DNA from: Guadua angustifolia | Taxonomy: Eukaryota > Streptophyta > Magnoliopsida > Poales > Poaceae | Reading direction: 5' to 3' | NCBI GenBank assembly: GCA_036346375.1 | Contig: CM070501.1 | Coordinates: forward strand, 32,260,539-32,324,538 | DNA length: 64,000 bases | Shown: piece after piece, positions 1-12,102 of the stretch | Layout of the letters: each line of letters opens with the position of its first letter | Position numbering within the stretch: the stretch's first letter is position 1 | The notes under the pieces: model-generated | The model's input: only the letters and a program-made list of their open reading frames with translations | What the model was told of the DNA's origin: nothing | The model's database searches: none | Program-made: the position numbers and the translations under genes

Positions 1-59
1 ACTACTTTACCTACCTACTGGTCAGAGCCTAGCGTCTTTGGAATTTTCACTGCAGATTG

Positions 60-1210
60 ATTGATGCTTTGCTCTCCTGATTGGCGCTCCTAGCTCCAGC
101 AGTGCGGCGGACTTCGCTTTCTTGATCCCAAGCCCGGCGATTTCCACGGCGTCAAGATGTTGCTCAAGACCTACCTCGACTACAAGCCGGGATCTCACGG
201 GCTTTGTCGACCTCATCCCGCACGCACTACGGTGGCACTGTTGTCAAGATGGCCGGCGATGAGGACGAGGAGGGACAAGGAAATGGCGGTGACGATGATG
301 ACTTGTTTGGTTTTATCGGTGTGCTTAATTTGGGAAGATACGGTGTATGCACAACCTACTTACTCTATAAACAAGATGTTACAAGCCCGGTGGCATCTGA
401 TTGAACACCTTGTCAGCCGATGCCTCGCAGAGTACCGCCAGCATCGAGGATCTTAAGCGATTCGCTTCTTTGCTTATGGGACAAGGATACCAAGAAAAGC
501 TCAAGTCCATGATGGAAGAGAAGCGTCTCGTGGGCCTTGTTGGTGTGTCGGCGCTTTGTGAATTTCCATATGAACTGGTGCCTAAAATGTATGACGCGCT
601 TTTCTTGACGAGGTTTCTGGGCAAATGAAGATGAGGTGGATTTTTGTTGTCAAGCACCATATTTTCTTTCATGTTTACTTTCGGTTAATGAGTTTGCAAC
701 TGTCTCTGCATGTCAAGCCAACACAAGAACTCCGGGACTCCTTCCGATTCAAGCAATTACTGTTGGTTGTCGAATTTTTGAGGTGTGCAATGTAATTTGT
801 TTTCGTGTTTTTTTGCCGCTACTTGCCGTTCTCGGATAATTGAAGTGGCATGTTTTGTTGCTCAAGAGAACCATGTAAAATGTTGTGTTGATCAAGGTCC
901 AAGAGTAATTACGCTGAATATTAAAGCACCCGTAGTCTTTTGGTAATCGTTCACCATACTAACGCACTTGTCTCTGTCACTGCAGAGAAAAACTCCTACA
1001 AAGCATAAAGCAAAGAACAAAGAAGATGAGGATGAACCGTTACCTATCCAAAATTAGAGGATGACATTTTTCGTGAGGTATCAAAACATGTTATCGAGAT
1101 ATTGGTAGTTTGACTATTTCATCCATAGGTCTTTGACAAGTTGTCTTTCTTCCTCAACTTAGTTTATGGTCTTTCACTTTCCCAATACATGCCAAGCAGT
1201 CAAAGCAGAG
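60..1210 (+). pseudogene. BCCIP-like gene fragment (broken)
   Basis: Pieces of a BCCIP homolog (BRCA2- and CDKN1A-interacting protein; conserved nuclear protein tied to DNA repair and ribosome biogenesis) can be followed on the plus strand across several frames. Visible are DPKPGDFHGVKMLLKTYLDY (near 107-175), an acidic stretch DEDEEGQGNGGDDDDLFGF (about 258-315), LMGQGYQEKLKSMMEEKR (about 472-525), FPYELVPKMYDALF (about 562-603), ELRDSFRFKQ (about 727-757) and a basic-acidic stretch KTPTKHKAKNKEDEDE (about 988-1036). A last exon-like piece, WSFTFP, lies near 1168. The blocks are separated by intron-like spacers, so this is a DNA-level copy and not a processed one. Frameshifts (near 195, 350-405, 610 and 770) and stops destroy the frame. 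The N-terminal part may lie outside the window. Identity rests on recalled family motifs, not a search. Confidence 0.72.
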
Positions 1211-1718
1211 GTCAGCTTGAATCTAATTTTTAATGCTTTATATTATGTCTTGAAATGTGATGATCTTTTATTTCTATTTTTAATGCAAGAAGTTAGGAGC
1301 TGTATCTCAACCGTAGTCTCTTTTGCCAGCTTGAGTGAAGGCGAAATTTATCGCTTGCCCACACGTTGTTAGAACACACATTTTTCTTGCCATTAGTTTT
1401 CCAAAGAAGCGTGACTGGGGTTTGTGGATCGCCAAGTGCAAATGGAAGTACTAGCATTGCCATAGAAGCGAGGATGATCTACAAGAAGGAAATATGATCT
1501 CGCCAAGTGCAAATGGAAGTACTAGCATTGCCATTAGTTTTCCAAGAAGTGTTGATTTTGACTTGGTGGGAGGAAATATGATTTCATGAAATATATTGTC
1601 ATCTTGAGATAAAGCACAACTATCCAATAAAACCCGCATGGAATCGTAATTTCTATTTGTTTATTTTTGTCAATGTTACATCTTTAGATCTAATTATTAT
1701 TTTGATCATGTTAGTTTG

Positions 1719-2045
1719 TTGATGAAGAGCGACACTTGGCACTTGCCCATCGTAACTCTGTGTCGAGAAAGTACAGAGGCATTAGAGTATGCTAACATCG
1801 TTTATGAGAAGAATCCACGCATTTAACCGATAACTGCTTCTTCTTGGAGCTATCTACTATCGGTGACTATGATGTGATGCTATCTAAAGCATGTGCTTTT
1901 CCTTTTTCACCCTACATTTTCTCGACAATCTTGGGATTTCTTTTTGCAGATTCGTAATTATGATATGTGTATTGCAAAGAACTAAGAGGCTATTGCTATT
2001 GATCCACATTTTGCAGAGTGCTATGGCAACATGGCAAATGCTTGA
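1719..2045 (+). pseudogene. O-GlcNAc transferase (SECRET AGENT-type) TPR fragment
   Basis: A short stretch encodes tetratricopeptide-repeat pieces typical of plant SECRET AGENT/OGT, a nucleocytoplasmic O-GlcNAc transferase. ALEYANIVYEKNP is readable near 1778-1816. After a probable intron ending in a pyrimidine-rich AG near 1950, DMCIAKN, a stop codon, and then EAIAIDPHFAECYGNMANA are readable at about 1962-2040. A stop (CIAKN to EAIA) and frame changes in the upstream exon show that it is dead. Only two TPR units are present and the catalytic domain is absent. The gap of about 500 bases to the BCCIP relic, on the same strand, joins parts of two unrelated genes. Confidence 0.7.
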
Positions 2046-2099
2046 AGGTAGTCCGGTGACAAAAATTGGGTGACAACAATGTGTTGCCAAATGAGTAAT

Positions 2100-3250
2100 T
2101 CACTAATTTGTTTTGAAAACCATCTCACAAATTGTGTGATCGTTGGTCCTACATGCTCTAATCTCACTTCCTCCCATGGCCTAGAGTATATTAGATCATT
2201 TGTTTGTATCGGTTTAGGTTCATTCCCATATTGGTTTCAATCTAGAGTAGGAATCTACATGCCTTGCCTTGATTCATCTGAGTGGCTTTGAGTGCTACTC
2301 CTCTCAGTAACATGATCAAAGCATTGAAAGTTCTTGATAGTATAAAGGATAGGCAATGGAAATCATTTGCAGAGCTATTATAGCAACCTTGTGTCTGCCG
2401 ATCATTTACCAAAATGGTTGTTCTTTTACAAATGGACATCTGTTTACATTGATTGTGACTCACAAAATGGAGCGATGATTATTGATTTTCGACTTACATG
2501 GCACAATTTTTGTGTCCATAATGAATAGATCAATGCATGATACCTTATCAAAACCATTCTACTACGCTAACTCCCCTAAGTATGTGCATCCATGCATATC
2601 ACCGTATATGTTGGTGAAACATGTCCGCACATTTTGTGGATCTAATATATGGGGATCAGGGAGCTCATAGCATGTCGACTTGACTCCAAAATATGCAACT
2701 CATACCTAGAATTGAATCACCAAGCTCGATATGTCCTAGGGAGCTTTTCCATGTCAATGCTCTCAAGATTAATCAAGAACATCATTATCATCTAAACATA
2801 GTCTAGTCTTTCATTACCATGATTATTCTCATTAATAATCACCATTTGTTAGGAGATAATCACAATATTAGATTTGTCAAAACACCAAAACCATTGCTTA
2901 CCTTTATGTTGAACTTACTGATCTTTATTTTTCAGAGAAAGGAAATAAACAAAATAAGCTAGTAGATAAAAAAAATAGAGTGACAGAATATTTAACTTTG
3001 AATGTATGAGAACCATTTGTATAAATAGCTGAGAATTTTGTCTGCAAGTAATAGGCGGTCCCATATGCGATACTTTGCCACATTTCTGCACGAGTTTATG
3101 GAATGATCACTTGTTGTTATTTTCTTTCCAACAGTATTGATTTTAATTTTAGTCGTCACACAATAACTGAAAAACCGAAGTTTTTTACTTGAGTAGCAAT
3201 GTATTCGAAGTTTTTACTCGATGCAGTTCCACACAATACTGAAAAATACA
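2100..3250. other. Intergenic stretch without recognisable gene
   Basis: AT-rich sequence between the O-GlcNAc transferase relic and the 3' end of the aspartic proteinase relic. Only short open frames without familiar motifs occur. Transposon debris is possible but I could not place termini. Confidence 0.5.
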
Positions 3251-3592
3251 CAATGTAATAGCCACAGAGAAGAAGCAGTACTTGTTTGAGCACAAACTTT
3301 TTGCCCCCGATGGTGAAGGGCTGAAGGCAATGTCAGGCATGGATGCAAGGCTGCTGCAGTCTACAGATGATTCCCCATTGAGCTAGGAATACTGTCACAT
3401 AACAGCAAAGTTGAACCAGTTTGACAAGTTTTGAAAACTATATTACAATAGATTCTTGCATTAGTATTACAAGCTTGGAAACTAACCTGATTAATGTACT
3501 GCAATGCAAGATTTTGAGTTTGAATCTGTGCAAGTTGGTTCTGCGTCCATGCAACAGCCATCTCACAGGTATTGCACATAGCATTGTAAAAG

Positions 3593-4127
3593 AGCAATGC
3601 TCTAAATAACGGTTACAATAAATCGATCGGTCACCCTACCTTTTAGTGTTTATATGGTAAGCTTATAAACGGTTTTGTAAACAGTTTTACTATTTAAAAT
3701 TCAAAGAAATATGTACATTTGTTTGCACTTTGCAAAATAAACATCTAATTCATCTATTTTCATGCATATAGAATGGAACTATCAGGCTACCAACAATTGT
3801 TCACAGCGGTGATGTGAAGAAAAAATGACATGATATGAATGTAATTAAAGAATCATAATTGAATGAACTAACAACTCAAGTGGCAATAAAAAGCAAAGAT
3901 ATCATTCATCTCATGTATATCATAATATTCCATGTCATATGGTAATCTTGCAACTTTACTAAAATAAACGGCATAATAAAACGGGTATGTTAAACGTTAA
4001 TAGCCATTAAACCAAATAAACGGTTAGATAAAAACCTTGAAATGTCCATGAATGTAACGGACAGAGGACCTTTACTGTTTTAACGACTGTTTAAAAGGCC
4101 TTAATGGTCTTTATCTAGAACACTGCT
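3593..4127. mobile_element. MITE / foldback element in proteinase intron
   Basis: The ends form imperfect inverted repeats: AGCAATGCTCTAAATAA on the left, and the right end reads AGCAGTGTTCTAGATAA on the opposite strand. Motifs resembling ATAAACGGTT recur inside in both orientations. A possible short flanking repeat AAAG is present on both sides. It carries no coding capacity. The element sits between two exons of the aspartic proteinase relic. Confidence 0.6.
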
Positions 4128-6062
4128 AAAGAGGTCACTTGATTTTTCGACTTCATCATCTACCACACTTCGAATACCAGCATTGCCACTAAGGAGAACA
4201 TGAGACATCAATAAATAACAATGTCAACTATCAAGACATCAGAGAAACAATGCGAAAGCTCAAAATAGACAGAAAATTGACTTCATGCAATTCAGCTCTT
4301 TTATAACAAGATAGCATATTTGGTCAGCACTAACATTCAAGTAACAATCATTTATAGAATTGCAAAGTGAAATGCTTTATACCATTATATGTACAGTAAA
4401 TCCACACCTCTTACCTAACACCATTAGTTCCAACAAAAGTACATAGACCAGCTGAAGAACATATTTTTCCCGGACGTGTCTGCATCATAGATCCAGAGAA
4501 AATTCAGTCATATAAGTCAAATATATGACTAATCAAACTAGAAAGCAACACGTTTGAGAACTTCATTCTTTGGGAATGTGCAAACCACTGAGAAACAACT
4601 GCCTTGCACTCTTGGCTGACTACCCCAGCAGCACCGATCTTTTCATTTATTTGGGTAATTACAGCCTGCATATTTCCATATTGATTCTCTAAGACACACA
4701 AAGATCACATTAAAAATGGAACACACCGACCGGAGTATAAACATCAGTCATAGAAAAGGATATTACACGTGATGCTTTAAATTGTCTTCAGGCCCTATTT
4801 AACTCATGGTCACATTTTGGCAATCAGGCATTGTACCCAGTGGGTACACAAAGTATCATCTATGTTTTTTAGGAGCTGGTAATTGCTAAAGGTATACTTT
4901 TTGTATCATTTAAAAGTAGCATGCTATGCAGTTTGCTATAGTACTTTCCCTTAGTGTAGATTACCTTAATTCAATCAAAAGAATACCTGCAAAATTGATC
5001 AAAGCATACAGAGATATGTTACAATGCATATTTTCTGTGCTAAAAGGTACTAAAAACTAAGCCAATGCGCAGTGGTCTAAATGTTTGCTAAGCAATGTGT
5101 CATTTAAAAAAAACATGTCATTTAGGTTACTAGATATATTGACAACAGAATAGTGATATTATATCAATGACGATAGTCGATAGGAACCACGATTCAGGAA
5201 ATAAAGCAATGTTAAGAGCTTCCAGGACCCAGGGTAAGATGCCTTACACCCCTTTTCCCTTCTTTTTTTGACCAGGAGAAAAAAAAAGCCATTTTCCTTG
5301 CTTATGGACATAAACAAAAACAGAGCTCACAACATACGATGGGACCAGTAAGCAACGTAGTTCCAGAATCTGCTATTGCTGCACAGCCAGTGGCACAGAA
5401 TCCTAATAACACAGAAAGGTATAACCAATATTATCAAAATATTTTACATTTATATAAAGATGATAACCCACTACCTGTGGATTTTCCTCCAATCAGGACA
5501 TCACCCATATCAAACTGCAGGATGTAATGAGTGGTCAACTCGTGGATAAAAATTTTATCAGCACAAAATCAGTTACCACTTGTTTCACATTCAGAATTTT
5601 AAAAGTTTCAACTAACCGAAAATGGAGATTAACCTGCCAGTATCCCTTCCTCGTGACAGGGACATATGTATGATTTCCCTTGTAGTGATTAGGGTCAATT
5701 CCTCCAAACACAATTTCGCCACCTTGCCCATCATCAGCATGTCGGTTGAACCTGAATGAGAAAACAGGGTCACCAACGAGACCTTGGCTAACCATGTCGT
5801 ACCTATAAATTTGCTTGTGATGTCAGGGATAACAAATATGGTTACTGCTTCAATTCTAAGGGATGCGTAATATATGCAATTCCATAATGCTTTTCTTTTT
5901 CAATACAAATGTCAATGAATTAGCAGAACCGGTCCGTATAACAAAAAACAAGAGATACACTGTCTAGATCTTAAAAATACACCATACAACATACATAAAA
6001 GGAAAATATTCAAGATTACTAGTGTCAATTTATCTACTCACTATAGCCATCAAAAGTACGGA

Positions 6063-6429
6063 GATTAGGTCGAGGTTAGTAGGCATTATATGCGCCAGAA
6101 CCGCACTCGATTGAAGCGAGGTTAAGCCTGGCAGCTGGGCCATGGCTAAGTAGGCGTCTAGATTAAGTATGAGTTGGTTAAGATATTTTAGCAATTAAGA
6201 TATTTCCTTGTTAGGGATATTTCCATGTTAGGGTAAGGCTATTTAGCCATGTCAAGGAAAAGGAATAAAGATTAAGGAGGAGATTACTTCTCTGTTTTCC
6301 CATCTATCCCCCTCACGCGCAGCACCTTGCTGCGCCTGTCTTCCTCGACGGCGCCGGCTGGGCGACGTCCAGGATCTCCAAGTCGGCAACACACCCATCA
6401 TTACGACCTACGCAGCAGAGGCCGTAACA
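6063..6429 (+). repeat. 5' LTR of the gypsy element
   Basis: About 367 bases matching 10901-11241. The segment from about 6147 (GGCTAAGTAGGCGTC) to the end is nearly identical to the 3' copy, apart from one C/T change and a 17-base extra stretch near 6350-6366. The first ~85 bases are much more divergent. The canonical TG start appears as GA here. The repeat ends in GTAACA. Confidence 0.9.
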
Positions 6430-6432
6430 ACT

Positions 6433-6444
6433 TGGTATCAGAGC
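6433..6444 (+). other. Primer binding site (tRNA-iMet)
   Basis: TGGTATCAGAGC begins three bases after the 5' LTR. It is the standard plant retrotransposon primer site, complementary to the 3' end of initiator methionine tRNA, from which minus-strand DNA synthesis is primed. Confidence 0.95.
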
Positions 6445-6461
6445 CAATCAACGCCGGCGTC

Positions 6462-7445
6462 ATGGCCAGCGATGAGGTTCGTACCCTGGCAGACAAGATC
6501 GACAAAATCGTCCAGAAGCTGGAAGACATGGCGCTGGTCTAGGACGGCCACACAGCGCAGTTTGTGACCCTCACCACACGGCTGGATCGCCATGACGCTC
6601 GCATCACCAAGGTGGACGACATGATGAGCGCAATGGTGGGAGGGGGCGAAAAAGGGAAAAGTGTAAAGGAAACTGCCTATCTTCCTTCGGCCCAGCGCGA
6701 GGCAAACTCCAGCGACGGCAATGGCAGCGGTATTGGAGGAGGGGGCGGACCGCACAATTTCATCGGAGGCGCGACAGGGAGCGGCGCACAGCTTTCCATG
6801 GACGGGAGGGGTGGGTTCCCTACCATGCTTGAGGGACGGCCTCCAAAACCTCTGCGCTGGGACTTCGCGACCTATGAAGGTGCGGATGACCCCCTCCCTT
6901 GGTTGAATTTGTGTGAATTATTTTTCCGAGGCCAGCACACGGCGAAGCTGATAAGGTCGGCACGGCGGCATACCATCTGCGCGGGGAAGCCCAGCAATGG
7001 TACATACTCCTGGAGGAAGAGATGGGTGTCCTTCCATGGGTGCACTTCAAGGAACTTGTCCACCTCCGCTTTGGGCCACCAACAAGGCGCAATCACTTAG
7101 CGGAGATTAAACAACTTCGCCAGACAGGAACTGTGTCTCAGTATCAGAGGGAGTTTGAAGCGTTACTTCCCCGCGCGAACCTTCGGGCTGACCAGAAGAT
7201 TGAGATGTTCACCGCGGGTCTCAAGGAGAAGATCGCCATTGCCGTGGACCTGGCTGCTCCGCAGTCCTTGGCCATGGCCATGAGCCTGGCTCGGGCTCAT
7301 GAGCGCTTGCAACAAGCTGATCGCTAAGGGCGGCAGCGGCATGAGGACCGCGGTAAGTCCGTTGCAGCATCACACACGGCCACCGCAGCGGGCGCACCTG
7401 CCCTCGCGACTGCACCTAAGGGAAGCGACACCAGTGCTTCCGGGG
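6462..7445 (+). pseudogene. gag region of the gypsy element (broken)
   Basis: The first ATG after the primer site (6462) opens a coiled, charged N-terminus (DEVRTLADKIDKIVQKLE) that meets an in-frame TAG at 6540. Reading then resumes in the same frame from 6543 and shifts frame near 6910-6990. A capsid-like retrotransposon gag domain is readable at about 7022-7327 (FKELVHLRFGPPTR, then QYQREFEALLPRA) and stops at TAA 7325. The zinc knuckle lies in the following frame at 7505-7546. At least one stop and two frame changes make a functional capsid protein impossible from this copy. Confidence 0.85.
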
Positions 7446-7477
7446 CCAAATTCATCAAGAAACTGACTCGAGCGCAG

Positions 7478-9631
7478 ATGGAGGAACGGCGTCGTATGGG
7501 GCTATGCTACAATTGTGATGAGAAATACACTCCTGGGCATTCCTGTCAGCGACTTTTCAGTTTGGAGGTGGTGCCTGATGACGGGGATCCCGGGGACGGT
7601 GCCGGGCACAATGAGCAGCCATCCATCTCCCTTCTTGCCCTGACCGACATTGCAGCTGGCCGGACGATGCGTCTCCCTGTTCGCATCGGTGTTCACCACT
7701 TCTTTGTGCTCATTGACTCCGGCTCCACCCACAACTTCATCTCCGAAGAAGCGGCAGGTCAGGCGGGTATCGCGGTGACCGCAGCCAGCCTTTCTTTCCG
7801 GGTTGCAGTAGCTAATGGCGAGCGCATCAGCGGCAGTGGCGAATGTTGTCGGGTTTCTCTTGACATCACCAACTACAATTTTGTCATTGATTTTTATGTG
7901 CTGCCGCTTCCAGGGGTTGATATTGTTTTGGGTGTCCAGTGGCTTCAAACACTCGGGCCCATCACTTGGGATTTCCAACGTCTCACGATGACGCTTTGGC
8001 GGGGTAATCACCAGGTCCGCCTCCAGGGAGTGTCGTCGCAGCATCCTTCCCTGTCAGCCATGGTCACTTCTCCGACCAAGTTAATGGATGCCTTATTAGC
8101 CGAATGCCCTGCGGTGTTCACTGCTCCCCAGGGCCTTCCACCGGCCCGTGCCTATGACCATCGGATTCATTTGAAGGCTGGTACAGATGCAGTGGCCGTG
8201 CGTCCATATTGTTACCCGCAGTTGCAGAAGGATGAGTTGGAGGCACAATGTCGGGATATGCTGCAGCAGGGCATTATACGTGTCAGCACATCGGCGTTTT
8301 CTTCACCGGTATTGCTGGTCCGTAAGAAGGATAACACATGGAGATTCTGCGTCGATTATCGAGCCCTCAATGACAAGACCATTAAGGACAAATTTCCCAT
8401 TTCAATCATGGAAGAGCTTTTGGATGAGCTTAAGGGTGTGCGCTTCTTCACTAAGCTGGATCTTCGGTCTGGCTATCATCAAGTGCGCATGCACCCCGAG
8501 GATGTTCACAAGACGGCATTTCGCACACATCATGGACACTTTGAATTTTTGGTGATGTCGTTTGGCTTGACGAACGCCCCGGCAACATTTCAGGCGCTCA
8601 TGAATGAAGTCTTGGGCCGCTTTCTTCGCCGCTTCGTGTTGGTGTTTTTTGATGATATCCTTATTTATAGCTAGTCTTGGGCCGAACACCTCTGTCATGT
8701 TCGAACCGTGTTACAGGAGTTATCTTGGAATGGGTTGGTGTTGAAATGCTCCAAGTGCTCTTTTGGTACTCTTTCTGTCGCCTATCTGGGCCATGTAGTC
8801 TCCGCCGAGGGTGTCACCATGGATAGGCAAAAGGTGGCCACTATTGAGGGTTGGCCAACTCCTACCACCGTTCGGGCTGTTCGTGCTTTTCTCGGGCTGG
8901 CGGGGTATTATCGGCGCTTCATCAAGAATTATGGCTCGATTGCTGCGCCCCTCACGCGCCTTCTGCGCAAAGAAGCTTTCTCTTGGACTTCAGACACGGC
9001 AGATGCATTCTCCTCCCTCAAGCAGGCACTGACATCCGCTCCGGTTCTTCAATTACCAGATTTTGGTCTTCCATTTATCATTGAATGTGATGCATCCGGT
9101 TCTGGATTTGGGGTCGTCCTTCATCAGGGTGCTGTGCCCATTGCTTTCTTCAGTCGACCAATCGCTGCTCATCATGTTAAGCTCGCCGCTTATGAGCGCG
9201 AGTTAATCGGCCTCGTCCAAGCTGTACGTCATTGGCGGCCGTATGTCTGGGCCGCCTTTCTTGTTCGCACCGACCATTATAGTCTGAAGTTCTTATTGGA
9301 TCAGAGGTTGTCTACTATTCCCCAACATCAATGGGTGAGTAAATTGGTGGGTTTTGATTTCTCTGTGGAATACCGGCAGGGTCGGCTTAACACCGTGGCC
9401 GATGCCCTTTCCCGGCGCGACGGTGATTCTCCTCCTGCCGATCTCATGGTCATTACTGGTCCTTCGCTGACTCTCTTTGATGACCTACGTCGTGACCTTC
9501 CGAGTGACGCGGCCTGGCGATCTCTTCGCAAGACATTCAAGAAGGTCGCCTGCTGCATCCCTGGACTATCTGCGATGGGCTTATCCTCTACAAAGGTCGC
9601 ATTTTTGTTCCCCAGTCCTCTCCCTTTGTGA
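7478..9631 (+). pseudogene. pol region: protease, reverse transcriptase, RNase H (broken)
   Basis: One long frame (7478-8674) carries a zinc knuckle CYNCDEKYTPGHSC at residues 10-23, a retropepsin motif LIDSGSTHNFIS near 7711-7746 and most of a reverse transcriptase with TWRFCVDYRALN, FTKLDLRSGYHQV and the polymerase motif FFDDILIYS. A TAG at 8672-8674 interrupts the reverse transcriptase immediately after this motif. The frame continues after it to TGA 9629-9631, with the thumb/connection region (FLGLAGYYRRFIKNYGSIA) and RNase H (IIECDASGSGFGVVLH, near 9080-9127). FFDD replaces the more usual YVDD/YIDD. These proteins would copy the element's RNA into DNA in cytoplasmic particles. Confidence 0.92.
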
Positions 9632-10967
9632 ACACCATTTTTGCTATTTGCCATGAGGCCGGCCATGAGGGAGTTCAAAAGACGCTTACAAGAGTTCGGG
9701 CAGATTTTCATATTCCACGGGCTCGTCCGTTGCTTCAAAACTTTATTCGGGATTGTCTGATCTGCCAACGTAATAAGACGGAGCACTTGCATCCTGGGGG
9801 ACTCCTTCAACCTCTCCAAGTGCCCCATGCTGTCTGGTCTGATATTGCTATGGACTTCATAGAAGGTTTGCTGAAATCTGGCGAAGACCGTTATTCTTAC
9901 TGTGGTGGATCGTTTTTCCAAAGCGGCGCATTTTATCCCGTTGGCTCATCCATACACAGCAGCGTTAGTGAGCCGGGCCTTCTTTGATACGGTAGTGCGC
10001 CTACACGGTATTCCCTCCTCTATTGTGACTGATCGCGATGTGGTTTTTACAAGCAATTTTTGGCAAGAGCTGTTTCACCTAGTTGGGTGTCACCTTCATA
10101 TGAGTACGACCTACCATCCTCAATCGATGGCCAATCAAAAGTGACCAACAAAATTATTGCTATGTATCTGCGCTGCTTTGCGGGAGATCGACAAAAACAG
10201 TGGATTAGTTGGCTGCCGTGGGCGGAATATTGTTACAACACCTCTTTTCAATCTTCCTTGAAGACGACCCCTTTCAAGGTTGTGTATGGCCGTGATCCGC
10301 CGAGCATGCGCTCCTATGTTAAGGGGAAGCACGATCTCACCGTTGAATCTCGGATCTTTGGATCGTGACGAGTTTCTAGCAGAGCCGCAGAGGTGCGCGA
10401 TAGGCTTTTACAGGCTCAAGCTGTGGCTGCCTCTTACTATAATCGTACTCATCGGGAAGTGACCTTCGAGGTGAATGATTGGGTCTAGCTTCGTATCTCT
10501 CACCGGCAGGGCCTTCTCTGCCGAATGTGCCTCCTGGTAAGCTCAGTCCACGTTTTTACGGACCATACCAAGTACTGCAACGTATTGGGATGGTCGTGTA
10601 TCGTCTCCGTCTTCCACCTAGAACTCGGATACATGATGTTTTTCATGTGGGGCTGCTCAAGAAGTTTCATGGCGTTCCCCCACGCGAATTGGCACTCCTG
10701 CCTCCAATGATTCATGGTCGGGCTGTCCCAGTTCCTGAAGAAGCACTCAAGGGACGAGTTGTTCGCGGCCAGCGGCAGGCCCTCATACGCTGGAAAGATC
10801 TTCCGGCGGAGCAGGCTACCTGGAAACATGTTGATGCCTTCCAGCAGCTGTATCCGGATTTTCAGCTCGTGGACGAGCTGTTTTCGGAGGAGGGAGGTGA
10901 TGTTAGGTTCGGCCGGCATTATATGCGCCCAGAACCGCACTTATCAAGGTGGTTAAGCTGGCGGTGA
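9632..10967 (+). pseudogene. Integrase and chromodomain region (broken)
   Basis: After the stop at 9631 the integrase is spread over several frames. An HHCC zinc-binding region contains HEGVQKTLTRVRADFHIP (near 9667-9720) and CLICQRNK. The core follows with MDFIEGL near 9850 and TDRDVVFTSNFW near 10028-10063. Frameshifts lie near 9870-9905 and 10130-10145, with others near 10360 and 10440-10480. The last frame (10479-10967) holds the GPYQVLQRIG / HDVFHVGLLKKFHG region and a chromodomain-like tail (ALIRWKDLPAEQATWKHVD). Chromodomains direct chromovirus integration to particular chromatin. The frame runs into the 3' LTR. Confidence 0.9.
10886..10900 (+). other. Polypurine tract
   Basis: GGAGGAGGGAGGTGA lies directly before the TGTTAGG start of the 3' LTR. 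This is the normal priming place for plus-strand DNA synthesis. Confidence 0.85.
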
Positions 10968-11241
10968 GCCACGGCTAAGTAGGCGTCTAGATTAAGTATG
11001 AGTTGGTTAAGATATTTTAGCAATTAAGATATTTCCTTGTTAGGGATATTTCCATGTTAGGGTAAGGCTATTTAGCCATGTCAAGGAAAAGGAATAAAGA
11101 TTAAGGAGGAGATTACTTCTCTGTTTTCCCATCTATCCCCCTCACGCGCAGCACCTTGCTGTGCCTGTCTTCCTCGACGTCAAGGATCTCCAAGTCGGCA
11201 ACACACCCATCATTACGACCTACGCAGCAGAGGCCGTAACA
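10901..11241 (+). repeat. 3' LTR of the gypsy element
   Basis: About 341 bases with the classic TG...CA ends (TGTTAGG...GTAACA). It is nearly identical to the 5' copy over its downstream ~265 bases, lacks a 17-base stretch present in the 5' copy, and differs strongly over its first ~75 bases. Confidence 0.92.
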
Positions 11242-11353
11242 TAGGCACTATCGAAGTATTGATCAATCAGATAAAAAATAGGAATATAACACTGATCGCC
11301 AAAACACAAGACACCGTAAACACTATTGAGCTTGAGAAGAGATTACTAGGAAG

Positions 11354-12102
11354 CAGGGGCGGAGCCAGAATTTCGGGTTAGGGGGGGCCACTTGGATCAA
11401 TAAAAAATTATCATAACACTCATAAAAAAATATCATTGCAATATCGATGCATTTAAATTTAAATATAGCATAACCACATATCCATATAAGTAAAATATGA
11501 TATATTTTTAGAATAAGAAACTTACATTTCTATTAACTTAAATTTGGTTCTAGAAGATCATATAAGTCAATAAGTTCATCTCAACTAATTTTCGCCGCTA
11601 GTTTTTTTCAATGTAAACTATCATGCAATGTCAAGAAAGTCATCTCCTATTTTATTTTGAATGCGAATCTCGACAAGTTTCATAGCTGAAAATACTCACT
11701 CTGTGTTATCAAGACACCGAAGAGTTATGAACAATCGTAATGACCTATCAACCATTGAATAATGGGAAGCTTTACTGCTTTTATATAGTCTATTTGTTAA
11801 ATTAACAAGAGATATCAAGTATTGCATACATCAAGTTGAGAAAAATGGAAGCTTTATCTGCTTTTATATAGTCCACTTGTTGAGTCGAAGAGTAGCCAAG
11901 CATTGCGACTCGGATGGTTGCATGCATCAAATTGAAAGTGTGGTAATTGACTTTCTAATTGAGTTCATTGAACTTATTTACTGTTTAGTGTTTACTAATG
12001 CTAGATCTTTATTTATTGTTTAGTATTTACTAATGATAGCTAATTACTAATTATTAAAATTTATTTTAGGGGGCCAGCCCTGCCACTTCTCTCTCGCCAT
12101 CG
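11354..12102 (-). mobile_element. Degenerate hAT-type transposase fragment with 8-bp flanking repeats
   Basis: The minus strand encodes scraps of the C-terminal dimerisation region of a TTF-zinc-finger/hAT transposase-like protein: HYSMVDRSLRLFITLRCL (near 11755-11700), then AMKLVEIRIQNKIGDDFL (near 11688-11635), then frame breaks. The block begins with CAGGGGCGGAGCC. A related CAGGGCTGGCCCCC reads in from the opposite strand at 12082, about 20 bases inside the right edge. CTAGGAAG occurs on both sides (11346-11353 and 12103-12110), as expected for the 8-bp target duplication of hAT elements. It lies within the aspartic proteinase relic. The internal position of the right inverted motif is unexplained. 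Confidence 0.65.

Larger units (their letters stand above)
6063..11241 (+). mobile_element. Ty3/gypsy chromovirus LTR retrotransposon (Reina-like)
   Basis: Two similar direct repeats (LTRs) flank gag-pol remnants in the order gag, protease, reverse transcriptase, RNase H, integrase, chromodomain, which is Ty3/gypsy order. A primer binding site complementary to initiator tRNA-Met follows the 5' LTR and a purine tract precedes the 3' LTR. Total length about 5.2 kb with LTRs of about 0.35 kb and a C-terminal chromodomain fit the small Reina clade; the clade is an inference. Several in-frame stops and frameshifts make it non-functional. No clean target-site duplication is visible (ACGGA-like sequence on the left, TAGGC on the right). 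It interrupts the aspartic proteinase relic. Confidence 0.92.

Noticed and set aside
1451..1639. 62-codon minus-strand frame between the two gene relics
   Set aside because: Two near-copies of GCCAAGTGCAAATGGAAGTA (about 1431 and 1502) create it. There is a local repeat but no protein feature.
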